Shown here: in pieces, positions 1 through 9,976 of the stretch
How the letters are laid out: each line of letters begins with the position of its first letter
How positions within the stretch are numbered: the stretch's first letter is position 1
NCBI GenBank assembly: GCA_964250925.1
Contig: CAXUHU010000086.1
Coordinates: 1-13,779, forward strand
DNA length: 13,779 nucleotides
Direction of reading: 5' to 3'
Source of the DNA: BOG-908 sp964250925
Lineage (GTDB): Bacteria; Pseudomonadota; Alphaproteobacteria; Acetobacterales; Acetobacteraceae
Made by a program: the position numbers and the translations under genes
The notes under the pieces: model-generated
Database searches by the model: none
Seen by the model: the letters and a program-made list of their open reading frames with translations, nothing else
Told to the model about the DNA's origin: nothing

Positions 1-674
1 GCCGCAACAACGAGGGCAGCAAGTGCCGCCTGGGCGAGGGCGGCTTCGGCATCGATGTCGAGTTGGCCGTGTCGCTGCCGGGCCACGTTCGGCTCGCCGG
101 CCCTGCCATGCGGCTCGACCTGTCGCCCGCGTCGCCGGTGCTGCTGCGGTTGCGCAGCGACGCGCCGGTGATCCTGAGTTTCGGCGGGTCGGCGCCACGT
201 CTGTTCGCCGCCGGTGCGGCCATCGACCGGGTCCTGCCGGCCGGTTTGTCCTCGCTGCTCGCCGTCTCACCGCAAGACGGCCCGCTATCGGGTAGCCTGG
301 ACCTTGCCGCCCTGCCCGTTCACGCCGCGAGCGAGGGGCTGGGCGCGCCCGTCGCCCTGGCCGCCGGCGACGCGGCCGCGTTCGGCTTCCGGCTGGACGC
401 GCCGCGGCGCGTGGGGCTTGGCGTGCAGGCCGAACCCGCCCGGGTGGAGGTCAGCCTGCTGGACGATGCCGGCCACGTCGTCTCGCGCGGCAATGCGGCG
501 CTGCTGGACCTCGCCGCCGGCAGCTACGTGCTGCAGGTCCAGGTGCCGGCCGATTCCGCGCCGACCATCATACGCCCAGCCATCGTCGGCACCGGCCCGC
601 ACCCGTCGGGCCCGCCCGCCGAAATCGTGGCCCGGTATCGCAGCCTTGCCGGCCTGAAGATAAGGAATCCATGA
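1..674 (+). CDS. C-terminal part of an exported-looking beta-rich protein of unknown family, 5' truncated
   Basis: The open frame enters from the left edge (first whole codon at 3) and ends at the TGA at 672-674, so only the last 223 residues are visible. A TTG at 63 could be read as a start, but the frame stays open and protein-like upstream of it (RNNEGSKCRLGEGGFGIDVE), so I read this as the tail of a longer protein. The visible part is rich in short hydrophobic stretches alternating with Gly, Pro and Asp, as in stacked beta-sandwich domains. One segment ends in LAAGSYVLQVQVP, which resembles the last strands of pre-peptidase-type beta domains. No catalytic motif is seen. The stop codon overlaps the start of the alpha-2-macroglobulin gene (ATGA at 671-674), which implies translational coupling and a shared, probably periplasmic, role. 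I do not recognise the family; the function is inferred from context only. Confidence 0.75.
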   Translation, partial: RNNEGSKCRLGEGGFGIDVELAVSLPGHVRLAGPAMRLDLSPASPVLLRLRSDAPVILSFGGSAPRLFAAGAAIDRVLPAGLSSLLAVSPQDGPLSGSLDLAALPVHAASEGLGAPVALAAGDAAAFGFRLDAPRRVGLGVQAEPARVEVSLLDDAGHVVSRGNAALLDLAAGSYVLQVQVPADSAPTIIRPAIVGTGPHPSGPPAEIVARYRSLAGLKIRNP

Positions 675-3600
675 TGCTGCGCTGGCTGGTGCTCGCCATG
701 CTGCTGGCCTGTCCGCTTTCCGGCCGGGCGGCGGCGCCCGCGCTGGACCACCCGTCGCGCGCGGACGGCGTGCGCGTCATCCCCGACCGCTTCCTGCGCG
801 ACTGGGATCCGCTGACGGTGTTCTTCGACCACGACGCCGGCCCTGTCGTCGGCGGCCCGGAAGACAGGCCGCAGCGCCTGGTGGCGCTGCAACCGGAAAC
901 GCCCGGCGCCTGGCAGTGGCTCGGCCGGCGCGTGCTGCAATTCCGCCCCGCCGAGCGTTGGCAGCCGCTGCGCCGCGTGGCGGTGACTCTCGGCGGACGC
1001 ACCACGACACTGGTGCCGCTGCTGCCGACGCCCATCGCCACCGGCCCGGAAGAGACCGATGCCGGCATCGCGGGGCTGGACCGGATCGGGCTGACCTTTC
1101 CCGTCCCCGTCGACCGCGACGCACTGGCCAGGCTGCTGACCATCGAGCTGCGCCCGCAGCCCGGCCTCTCCGCCGAGGGCGCCCAGACCCTGACGGCGCC
1201 GGATTTCGACTTGGCACCGGTGGAGCGCGCCAAGCGCGGCGACGCCGAGACGCTGGTGGTGGCCCTGCACCGGCCGGTTCCGGACGGCGAGGTCGCGATC
1301 CTGCGGCTGCGTCTGTCGGACTTGCCGGGGCTGGACGTGCCGAGCTTCGAGGCGCGGCTGAGGACCGCCGTGCCGTTTGCCCTGGCCGATGTCACCTGCG
1401 ACACCGGCTCCAACAGCGCGGTGTCGGACGGGCTGCGGCTGTGTGCGCCGNNNNNNNNNNGCGGCCGTTGGCGGGGCCCCGCCGCGGCCTGACCCTTCAC
1501 CTCACCGCCGCCCCCGAAGCGCCCGACGTTGTTCGTGCCCGCGACGTGCTGCGCATCTCGCCGCATGTGGACGACCTGTCGGCCACCGCCGATGGCCAAT
1601 CGCTGCAGATCGAGGGCGCGTTCCTGTCCGGCACGGCCTACACGCTGCAAATCCCGCCTGGCGCGCTGCATGACGGCCGCGGCCGTGCGCTCGCGGCTGC
1701 CATCAAGGAGCGTTTTGCCTTCGCTGCCTCGCCGCCCACGCTGCGCTGGGATGGGAGCCAGGGAGTGGTCGAGCGGTTCGGGCCGCAGATGGTCCCGCTG
1801 CGCGGCCAGGGCTTTGCCAGCGCCGACCTGCGCATCCACCCGATCGCGGCGGCCGGGCGCGATTTTTGGCCCTTCCCGCAGACGGGCCTGGTGACGCACG
1901 ACGATACCGCGCCGCCGCTGCCCGGCCGTGAGCCGCCAGCCTGGGACCAGCCCGGCCCGATCGGCGCGGACGACATGGCCGCACGCCTGCAGGCGCTGGG
2001 TTCGCCCTCGGTTTCCACCCTGGTCCCGCTGCCGTTGCAGCCGGGTGCGACGGCGAAGAAGTTCGGCCTGGACGTCGCACCTTTGCTGGCCAGGATCGTC
2101 GGCGCCGGTCAGCCCGGCACCTACCTGCTCGGGCTGCGGCCGGTCGGCGCCGAGGCGCGACACTGGGCGCGGGTGCAGGTCACCGACCTGACCCTGACCG
2201 CAGTCGAAGCGCCGGGCAGCGTGCGTTTCGTGGTCACTTCGTTGTCGACCGCACGGCCGGTGGCCGGCGCCCTGATCGAGCTGCAGCAGGTGCGCGACGA
2301 CGCGCTGGCCACAATCCTGCGCGCGACCACCGGGTCCGACGGCAGCGTGACCTGGAACCCTGCCAGCAATCCCGATCCGGCCCGCCTGCCGGGGCTGGCG
2401 CGCATCCTCGTGACCCGCGGGGCGGACACGCTGGTGCTGGACCCCTCGCACGGCCCGCAAACATACGCCGCAGGCGGCTGGTCGCGCGGTGGTGCAGACT
2501 GGCTCGGCTGGGCCGCACGCGGCGCCATCCAGCCGCGCCGCGCCGCGCCGCGACTGCTGTGCCACGTCTATTCCGAGCGCCCGATCTATCGCCCGGAGGA
2601 GCCGGTGCTGCTCGCCGGCATGATCCGGCGCTGGGATGGCGGGGCGCTCGCCCTGGCGTCGGGCCGTGGCACCGTGCTGGTCACCGGGCCGGACAAGCAG
2701 GAATGGCGGCTGCCTGCGGCACTGGACGACGCCGGCGGCTTCCATGTGGCCTTCGACGCAAAGACGGTGGCGACCGGCGACTACGAGGTCGAGTACGAGC
2801 CCGGCGAGGCCGCACCCGGCTGCGGCGGCATGACGTTCAAGAAGGAGGCTTACCGGCTGCCGACCTTCGAGGTGCTGCTCGACGCCAAACCGCATGCGAG
2901 CCTAGACCAGCCGTTCGACGTGGGCCTGGTCGCCCGCTGGTTCGCCGGCGGCCTCGTCTCGGACCGGCCGGTCTCCTGGCGGGTGACGCAGTATCCCTAC
3001 GTCTGGTCGCCGCCCGGACGTGAGGGGTTCGCCTTTTCTTCCGACAGCCGGTTTTCCGGCGACGACACATTCCGCTCCACCGCCGTGCTGAACCGCGCGG
3101 TGAAGACCGATGCCGGCGGTTCCGCGCGCCTGGCGCTCGACCCCACCATCGAGCCCACGGCACAGCCGCGCGACTACGTCGTCGAAGCGACCGTGACCGG
3201 CGACGACGACATCCAGGTGCGCAGCGTCCAGCACGTGGTGGCCTTGCCGCCCTTCGTGCTGGGCGTCAGGCTCGACCGCTATATCGCCCATGCCGGAACG
3301 ATCACGCCGCAGGTGGTCGCACTCGATGGCCTGGGCCACGCCGTCGCCGGCCTGCACATGTCGGCCAGGCTGATACGGCGGAACTGGAACAGCGTGCTGC
3401 AGGCCAGCGATTTTTCCAGCGGCGATGCAAAATACGACACCCAGGTGATCGACGAGACGGCGGCCGAGCGCAGCCTGGTGAGCACGGGGGATGCCCAGGC
3501 CGTGCCGTTCGAAATCAGGCAGTCCGGCGTCTATATCCTGGAGTTGAGTGCAGCCGACCGGGCCGGGCGAACGCAAAAGGTGCGCGTGGACAGTTTCGTG

Positions 3601-6411
3601 GCCGGCGACACGCCCGTCACCTGGTCGCAGCCGCCGGCGCAGACGGTGACGCTGTCGTCCGACAAGCCGGACTACGCGCCCGGCGAAACCGCCACCCTGC
3701 TTGTGCAAAGCCCGTTCCAGACCGCGCGCGCCCTGGCGGTAATTGAGCAGCCAGAAGGACCGTTCACTTATGGCTGGACCGAAATCACGCACGGCTACGG
3801 CCGCATCACCGTGCCGATCCGCAAGACGCAGATGCCTTCGCTGGCCGTGCACGTGCTGCTGATGCGCGGCCGTCTGCCCGGCGCGGCCGATCCGGCCGCA
3901 CCGTTCGACCAGGGCAAGCCGGTGACGCTGGGCGCCAGCGCCTCGCTCCGCGTGCGCCCGGTCGAGAACACGTTGCGCGTCGGCTTCGACCCGCCGCCCG
4001 ATGCACGCCCGGGCCAGACGGTCGATCTGGTGCTGCATCTGGCCGACGGACACGGTGCGCCGGTGCGTGGCGAGGCCACGGTGTGGCTGGTCGATCAGGC
4101 CGTGCTGACCTTGGCGCCGGAACAGCCGCTCGACCCGCTGCCCGCCTTCATCGTCGAGCGCAGAGCCAGCATGGCGGCACGCGATACGCGCGCCATGGCC
4201 TTCGGCGTGATCCCGCTGGCCGAAGCGCCGGGCGGCGGCGTAGGCCGCGAGAAGCCGGGCGCCGAGAACATCTCCGTCCGCCGCAATTTCACGCCGGTGC
4301 CGTTCTACATGCCGCGCGTGAAGGTCGCGGCGGACGGCACCGCCCGGCTGCGGGTGAAGCTGCCCGACACGCTCACCGTATTCATGCTGCGCGCCAAGGC
4401 GGTCAGCGGCCCAGACCGGTTCGGCACCGGCACCGGCGCGCTGCGCGTGCGGCAGCCGCTGGTGGCCCAGCCGGTGTTCCCCCGCTTCGTCCGCCCGGGC
4501 GACAGCTTCGTCGCCAGCGTCATCGGGCGGCTGGTCGAAGGCGATGGCGGCCCCGGCACCGCCAGCCTGTCCACCACCGGCCTGCGGGTACCCGGGCCCC
4601 GCGAGGCGCCCATTGTCTGGGACGCGGGCCACCCCGCCCGTGTCGGCTTTCCGGTCGTTGTCACCGCGCAGGACGGCAGCGTCCGGCTGAACGCGCTGCT
4701 GCGCCGGACCAGCGACGGCGCCGGCGACGCGATGGAGCTCGACCTGCCGGTGCGGCCCGACCGCCCGGTGCTGCACGAGCGTGTGACCGGCACGATGGCC
4801 GGCGTGCTGGACGTGCCCGCGCTGGCCGAGGCGGTCCGTCCCGGCACCTATGCGCGCAGCGTGACGGTCGCGGCCGACCCGACCCTGGTGCGCATCGTGG
4901 GCGGGCTGCAATACCTGTTCGAATACCCGTTCGGCTGCACCGAACAGCGCATCGCCCTCGCCGCCTCGGAACTGGCCTTCAAGCCGTTCGCCCCGATCGT
5001 CTCGGCCGCCGGCGTGCAGGACCATATCGAGCAGGACACGGCAGCCGCCCTGGCGGCCATCGTCCAGACGACCGACGAGGACGGTCTCGTCGCCTATTGG
5101 CCGCATGGACGCGGCTCGGTGCTGCTGACGGCCTGGTCCTACGATTTCTGGGTGGAGGCGCAGCGGGCCGGGCTGCGGGTGGATCCGGCCCTGGGCGACC
5201 GGTTGCGCCACGTGCTGGAACAGGCGCTGCGTTCGGATTACGCGCGGCTGTCCGACCGAGAGGCGCTGCGCGAGCGCGCGGCCGCCCTCTCCGCCCTGGC
5301 CGATGGCGGCGACCTCAAGCCCGACTACGCGACCGAACTCGCCCGCCTTGCCGTGCAGTTGCCGACCGAGTCGCTCGCCGGAACCATCGGCGCCATTACC
5401 CGCCTGCCGGCCGGCTCCCACGCGCTGCTGCCCAACCTGGCCGATGAGCTGTGGGGCCGCGTGCAGACTCGGCTGCGCAACGGGGCGACGGTGTATCGCG
5501 GCCTGACGGACAGCCCGGCCGACCCGCTGATCCTGCCCTCCGAAGCGCGCAGCCTCTCGCTTATCACGCGTGCGGTGGCCAGCCTGTCGCCGCAGGAGCC
5601 GCGGTTGGCGCTGCTTCGCCAGGGGCTGCTGGATATCGCCGACGCCGATGGCTGGGGCAGCACCAACGCCACCGCCGCCGCCCTGCGCGCCCTGGCGGCG
5701 AGCTGGCAGGAGCCGGGTGAGGATCTGGCGCTGTCATTCGGGCTGCCGGGCGGCGTCGTTCGTGCCACGCTCGGCGGGGCGACCCCGCTCGTCCAGCAGA
5801 CGACGCGTGCGCCGGGCGCGATCCATGTGGCCGCCTGGCTCGAAAAACCTGGCGAGGCCGCCCGGTTCGAGACCCCCGGCAGTGCGGTTCGGATGGCGAC
5901 GCTGGTCGATACGACGTATCTGCCGGCCGCGCCTGGCTGGTCGGCGCGCGCCTCGCAGCACGGCTTCGTGCTCGGCCGCCAATTGTTCCGCGTTCCGCCA
6001 TCCGGCCCGATGCAGCGCCTTGAGCCGTCGGCCGACGGCACCATCCACCTGAGCGTCGGCGACGTGGTCGAGGAGGCCGACGAGTTGGTCAACCCGGCCG
6101 ACCGCACCAACGTGGCACTGCGCCTGCCGCTCGCCGCCGGGCTGGAGCCGCTCAATCCCAACCTCGCCACCTCGCCGGCCGAGGCCGCACCGTCCGCTGC
6201 GCCGACCGCGCCGCCGGATTACGCCGCCTATGGCGACGACGAGGTGCTCGCCGTGTTCACCACCCTGCCGAAGGGCGAGTTCACCCTGCGCACCCGCCTG
6301 CGCGCGATGATCGAGGGGTCGTTCACGGCGCCCCCGGCCCAGGTGGAAACGATGTACCAGAAGGGGATCACAGGCAGCAGCGACGGGTTGCGCATCACCG
6401 TGCAGCCCTAG
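671..6411 (+). CDS. Alpha-2-macroglobulin family protein (bacterial protease trap), interrupted by an assembly gap
   Basis: This is a large periplasmic protease inhibitor of about 1,910 residues, longer than E. coli YfhM (about 1,650). The frame runs 671-1450, meets 10 N, and resumes one frame over at 1462. The N-terminus (WLVLAMLLAC) is a signal peptide: LLAC at residues 11-14 could be a lipobox, or signal peptidase I could cut after GRAAA. Domains in order are N-terminal MG domains; MG2 with the typical ERPIYRP motif near 2575; the bait-region domain from about 3655 (SDKPDYAPGETATLLVQSP); a short Arg-containing bait segment near 4138-4300; the A2M core (YMPRVKVAADG, LPDTLT) near 4305-4400; the thioester domain with GCTEQR, Cys at 4936-4938 and Gln at 4945-4947; and a C-terminal MG10-like domain ending MYQKGITGSS. 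An AAGGA at 662-666 suits the second ATG (674) slightly better than the first. Known family role: bait cleavage exposes the thioester and traps the protease. Confidence 0.93.
1451..1460. other. Assembly gap (10 N)
   Basis: Ten N lie inside the macroglobulin gene. The coding frame before the gap has a codon start at 1451 and the frame after it has a codon start at 1462. The true missing length must therefore leave remainder 2 when divided by 3, so 10 cannot be the real number if the gene is intact. The gap is a scaffold placeholder, not a frameshift in the gene. Confidence 0.95.
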
Positions 6412-6425
6412 CGGGACGAGACGGG

Positions 6426-8606
6426 ATGCGACGGTGGGAACAGCTTGCCGCCCTATGCGCCACCGTGGCGCTCCTTGGCGTCTACGCCTGTCAGGTCGCA
6501 TCGCGCGCGCGGCTGCAGGCTTACGCGCCCACACCCATCCTCTACGACCGCCACGACGCGTTCCTCGCCCAGTTCGGCCATGTGGACGGCGCCCGGACCG
6601 AGTACGGCTACTGGACGGTAGGGACGCCGCCCGACCGTATCGAGCGCGCGACCCTGGCATTGGAGGACCGCCGCTTTGCGGCGCACCCGGGGGTCGATCT
6701 GCGCGCCATCCTGCGCGCGGCCTGGCAGCATCTGCAGGGCGGCCGGTCCGGCGCTTCGACCATCGCCATGCAGGTCGCCCGCATGCAGCACCCGGAGCCG
6801 CGCACGCTGTGGTCCAAGGCGGTGGAAGCCGGCACCGCGCTCGCCCTGACTGCCCGTTACGGACGCCAGGCGGTGCTCGCGCAGTACCTGCGCCTGGCCC
6901 CCTACGGCAACGGCAGCCACGGCATCGCCCACGCCGCGCGCTGGTATTTTCAGGAGCCGGCCGCCGATCTGAGCTGGGCGCAGATCGCCCTCCTCTCCGC
7001 CGTGCCGCAGGCGCCCGGTGCGATGAACCTGCTGCACCCGGCCGGCCTCGAGCGCGCCAGGCAACGCGGCCAGCGCATCCTGACCACACTGGCCGACGAC
7101 GGCGTGATCCCGCCCGACCAGCTCGCCGCCGCCCGTGCGCACCTCGCCGTCTTGACGCCCGTGCCGCCGCCCACCCGGCCCGCCATCGCGCTGCACGCCA
7201 TCCTGCGGCTTCAGCGCCTGCTGGCAGGCGGCGCCCTGCTCGCCGAAACGCGAGCCGACCGGCAGGCAAGCCCCCGCCTGCATGCCTCGTTGGATCTAGG
7301 CGTCCAGCAGCGCGTCGCCGATGCGGCCCGCACCGGCCTAGACGCCTGGCGCGAGGCGGGTGCGCAGCAGGTGGCTGTCATGGTCGTGCAGCGCCATACG
7401 CGCCAAGTGCTGGCCGCGCTCGGTTCTGCCGGTTTCGACACCGCGCCGGGGGGGCGGGCGGATTTCACCGCCGCCCTGCGTTCTCCTGGCAGCACGCTCA
7501 AGCCGTTCCTCTACGCGATGGCGCTCGATCGCCTGGCGCTTACGCCGGCGCAGGTGATGCTGGACGCGCCGGGCATCGCCGGCGGCATCGGCAACGCCGA
7601 CGGCGCGTTCCTGGGCCCGATGCTGCCCCGCCAAGCGCTGGCCAACTCGCGCAACGTGCCGGCGGCGGCGCTGCTGCGCGGCATCGGTCTGCAGCGCGCC
7701 TTCGAGCGGCTGCGCGACATGGGCCTGCACGATCTGGACGGCGATGCCCAACGGTTCGGCTTGTCGATGGCGATCGGCGCGCTGCCCAGCAGCCTCGACC
7801 GGCTGGTGACCGCCTACGCGATGCTGGCCGAAGATGGCCGGGCGGCCAGTCTGGCGTGGCTGCGGGACCAGCCGACCGAGGCCGGGCGGCAGCTGATACC
7901 CTTGCCGGTGGCCCGCGCCGTCACCGGCTTCCTGTCCGACCCGCTGGCGCGCCTGCCGAGCTTCGCGCGCAACGGCCCGGTGGAATACCCGTTCGCGGTC
8001 GCGCTGAAAACGGGCACTTCGCAGGGCTATCGGGACGCCTGGGTGGTCGCCTGGTCGCAGGCCTACATGGTCGGCGTCTGGGTGGGCCGCGCGGACGCGG
8101 GGCCGATGACGGGGCTGAGCGGCGCGCTCTCGGCCGCCGGCCTCGCTCAGGCGATCCTGCTCGACCTGCACGGCGCTACGCGCGGCGACTTCATGGCGGG
8201 CGATTTCGCCCCGCCGCCGGACTCCGCACCGGTCGAGCTATGCGCGGCAACCGGCCTGGCCGCCGTACCGGGCTGCCCGTCGCGGCTAACCGAATTCCTG
8301 CCTGCTTCGCCGACAGCGCGCCCGAACGAGGACCAGCCCGTCCGCCTGTCGATCATCTCGCCGGTCACGCAGACGCATGTCTGGCGCAACCCGGATTCGC
8401 CGCCGGCGATGAATCGGCTCGTGCTGCGGGCGCAGGCCACACCTCCGATCAGCCAAGTCGTGTGGCAAGTGGACGGCCGGGACATCGCGGTCACCGACCC
8501 CGCCAAACCGTTCGCCTGGCCTCTCGTGGCGGGCAAACACCGCTTCCAGCTGCGGCTGCCGCTCCAGCCGGGCCGCTCGCCCATCGTCACTGTTGTCGTG
8601 CAGTGA
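6426..8606 (+). CDS. pbpC: Penicillin-binding protein 1C (peptidoglycan glycosyltransferase/transpeptidase)
   Basis: This 726-residue class A PBP polymerises lipid II glycan strands and carries a penicillin-binding transpeptidase domain, acting at the periplasmic face of the inner membrane. A short cytoplasmic MRRWEQ precedes one anchor helix (about residues 7-21). The GT51 domain shows LEDRRFAAHPGVD (catalytic Glu80), GASTIAMQ (109-116) and YLRLAPYGN (154-162). The transpeptidase domain shows STLK (356-359), SRN (408-410) and KTGTS (528-532), so all three active-site motifs are present. Residues about 638-726 form the small C-terminal beta domain typical of PBP1C (ISPVTQTHVWRNP onward), which separates it from PBP1A and PBP1B. 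It starts 14 nt after the macroglobulin stop with only a weak purine-rich stretch (GGGACGAGACGGG), so it probably depends on the operon. The adjacency to an alpha-2-macroglobulin gene is the classic arrangement known from E. coli yfhM-pbpC. Confidence 0.96.
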   Translation: MRRWEQLAALCATVALLGVYACQVASRARLQAYAPTPILYDRHDAFLAQFGHVDGARTEYGYWTVGTPPDRIERATLALEDRRFAAHPGVDLRAILRAAWQHLQGGRSGASTIAMQVARMQHPEPRTLWSKAVEAGTALALTARYGRQAVLAQYLRLAPYGNGSHGIAHAARWYFQEPAADLSWAQIALLSAVPQAPGAMNLLHPAGLERARQRGQRILTTLADDGVIPPDQLAAARAHLAVLTPVPPPTRPAIALHAILRLQRLLAGGALLAETRADRQASPRLHASLDLGVQQRVADAARTGLDAWREAGAQQVAVMVVQRHTRQVLAALGSAGFDTAPGGRADFTAALRSPGSTLKPFLYAMALDRLALTPAQVMLDAPGIAGGIGNADGAFLGPMLPRQALANSRNVPAAALLRGIGLQRAFERLRDMGLHDLDGDAQRFGLSMAIGALPSSLDRLVTAYAMLAEDGRAASLAWLRDQPTEAGRQLIPLPVARAVTGFLSDPLARLPSFARNGPVEYPFAVALKTGTSQGYRDAWVVAWSQAYMVGVWVGRADAGPMTGLSGALSAAGLAQAILLDLHGATRGDFMAGDFAPPPDSAPVELCAATGLAAVPGCPSRLTEFLPASPTARPNEDQPVRLSIISPVTQTHVWRNPDSPPAMNRLVLRAQATPPISQVVWQVDGRDIAVTDPAKPFAWPLVAGKHRFQLRLPLQPGRSPIVTVVVQ

Positions 8607-8701
8607 GCCATCGGATAGTCGCCCGGTGATCACGTCCCCCGTCGTGGGCAGCATTCAGATGGCGCCCGCATGCTGCGCCAGCACCGCGCGCCCGAGAGCG
8701 C

Positions 8702-8729
8702 CCGACGTTGTGCGCGTTGGGCACGTCGG
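8702..8729. terminator. Inverted repeat between convergent pbpC and protease genes
   Basis: CCGACGT (8702-8708) pairs perfectly with ACGTCGG (8723-8729) across a 14 nt loop, in the 155 bp between the stop codons of two convergent genes. There is no T tract on either side, so intrinsic termination is uncertain; it may simply block 3' exonucleases or help termination from both sides. The rest of 8607-8761 shows no convincing gene. Confidence 0.3.
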
Positions 8730-8761
8730 CAGCCTGGCTGCAGCAGCGCAGGCCGGCGGGC

Positions 8762-9631
8762 TCACTTCGGCACGAACGCTGCCTCTCGCCGTGGGAAGTC
8801 GACCGACACGCTGCGAAACAGGTGCAGCACGTCCATGCCCAGCAGCATCGCCGGCTTGTCCCGCAAGCCGAATTGTCGAAACGTCTCCAGATCCGCGTAG
8901 GCGATCGGAATGTTGTGCACCTCGATCCCGCCCAGAACGGTCGCGCCGATCCTGTTCGTGCGCGCGGGTGTGCTGCCGCCCATCACGCTGACCACGTCGT
9001 TGGTGGGCGGCCGCCGTGCTGATGCCGCCGAACTCATCAGCCGCTGCAAGGCGGCATTTCCCAACGTGTTCTGCGCGCCGGAATCGAGGATCACGAACAC
9101 GCGCTGGCCATCCGCCGTGGCGTCCACCAACACTAGCTGGCCAAAGCGGCTCCGGCCGTACACCACGATGGCATCGGCACGCTCCGCCTCTCGCTGAGAC
9201 ACGTTCGCCGCGAAGGTGCTGGACTGGAAATCCATGACCACGCGCTGATCGCGCAGGCTGTCGATGCCAAGCATGCCGGCTGCACCGATGTTGCCCGCCT
9301 CGAGCACGGGTGCCTGCAGGCCGTGCAGCGCGCGTCCCCCAAACGACAGGCTCTCCAACACGACAGTGTGCACGTTTGCGACGCCGGCTGTGTCGTGCAG
9401 GCGCACATCCTCACCGGCGGGCAGTTTCAGCAGGGTAGCGATGCGACGGGAAATTACCGTCCTGTCCGCGCCGGTATCCACCACAAAGGCGAACGGGCCT
9501 TGCCCGTTCACCGTTACCGGAATGGTCATGCGCGCAGACTGGTCCTGAGCCGCCGATACAGCCGGCCCGGCCTGGGCTCCGGAGCAGAGCGAAGCCACAA
9601 CTAGGCAGGCCCAAGCGCCAACGCGTAGCAT
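8762..9631 (-). CDS. Secreted two-lobe retropepsin-like aspartic protease
   Basis: This 289-residue protein has a signal peptide (residues 1-21, ending in GAQA) and is probably periplasmic. It carries two catalytic loops in one chain: FVVDTGAD with DTG at 52-54, and VILDSGAQ with DSG at 183-185. Each is followed about 70-85 residues later by the family's flap-distal motif, GMLGIDSL near 119-126 and LLGMDVL near 263-269, and then a V-x-x-DF or V-x-V-DF strand. The chain thus looks like two fused copies of a retropepsin-type lobe (about 35-140 and 165-285), able to fold like a pepsin monomer rather than needing dimerisation. Both aspartates are kept, so it is expected to be active. The start is supported by a strong ribosome binding site (GGAGGG, 8 nt before ATG). 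Its 3' end converges on pbpC. The substrate is unknown. Confidence 0.88.
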   Translation of the reverse strand: MLRVGAWACLVVASLCSGAQAGPAVSAAQDQSARMTIPVTVNGQGPFAFVVDTGADRTVISRRIATLLKLPAGEDVRLHDTAGVANVHTVVLESLSFGGRALHGLQAPVLEAGNIGAAGMLGIDSLRDQRVVMDFQSSTFAANVSQREAERADAIVVYGRSRFGQLVLVDATADGQRVFVILDSGAQNTLGNAALQRLMSSAASARRPPTNDVVSVMGGSTPARTNRIGATVLGGIEVHNIPIAYADLETFRQFGLRDKPAMLLGMDVLHLFRSVSVDFPRREAAFVPK

Positions 9632-9723
9632 CGGGCAATCCCTCCTCGCCGACCATAAACCTGCTTGTCAGGTGAAGCCAGAATTCCTGTTAGCGGAACG
9701 GAGACAAAGGCACGGATGCCACG

Positions 9724-9906
9724 TCAAGACGGAATGTTAGCCGATCGCCTGAGGTGATTGCGAGCCTGTCTTAGGCTCTCGACCAAGTGCTCGGTCCTGA
9801 TCTCAGCCATGATCTTCGGAGCGTAGGCGACAGCGTTCATCTGCGGACGCAGCAAGCCGGCGCCCACCCGGGAAAGCATCAGGCCCACTAACATCGATTT
9901 TGCCAT
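9724..9906 (-). CDS. Small hypothetical protein (60 residues), doubtful
   Basis: An open frame of 60 codons runs from ATG at 9906 (a TTG at 9915 is an alternative) to a stop at 9724. The product has a hydrophobic, possibly membrane-inserting start (SMLVGLMLSRVGAGLL) followed by a charged helical tail (RTEHLVESLRQARNHLRR). No ribosome binding site is visible ahead of either start and I do not recognise the sequence. It lies 92 bp upstream of the protease gene on the same strand, in a segment of lower GC than the flanks, where chance open frames are less frequent than in GC-rich DNA. It could be a real small gene, the remnant of a larger one, or noise. Confidence 0.3.
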   Translation of the reverse strand: MAKSMLVGLMLSRVGAGLLRPQMNAVAYAPKIMAEIRTEHLVESLRQARNHLRRSANIPS

Positions 9907-9976
9907 AATCGCCAAGGTCGAGTGTGCTGAGCCAATGTTCGGCGTTGAGTCTCACCCTACCGTTCACGCACGTTTA

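Noticed and set aside
916..1450. Macroglobulin read as starting at 916 in the post-gap frame
   Set aside because: The translation upstream of the gap in that frame is Ala/Arg-rich noise; the real protein there is in the frame starting at 671, with a signal peptide.
2902..5421. Very long open frame on the minus strand opposite the macroglobulin gene (and similar ones at 568-2895 and 5734-7269)
   Set aside because: Low-complexity, Arg/Gly/His-rich translations with no domain motifs, lying entirely opposite clearly coding genes; typical shadows in GC-rich DNA.
6113..6128. A second sigma-54-like match (TGGCAC-N7-TGC) inside the macroglobulin gene
   Set aside because: It lies within coding sequence, has more mismatches, and is 300 bp before pbpC with no ribosome binding site arrangement to match; expected by chance in GC-rich DNA.
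8696..8711. A 15 bp string (AGCGCCCGACGTTGT) shared with the macroglobulin gene near 1516
   Set aside because: A single short identity of this size is expected by chance at appreciable frequency in a GC-rich window; no longer homology surrounds it.
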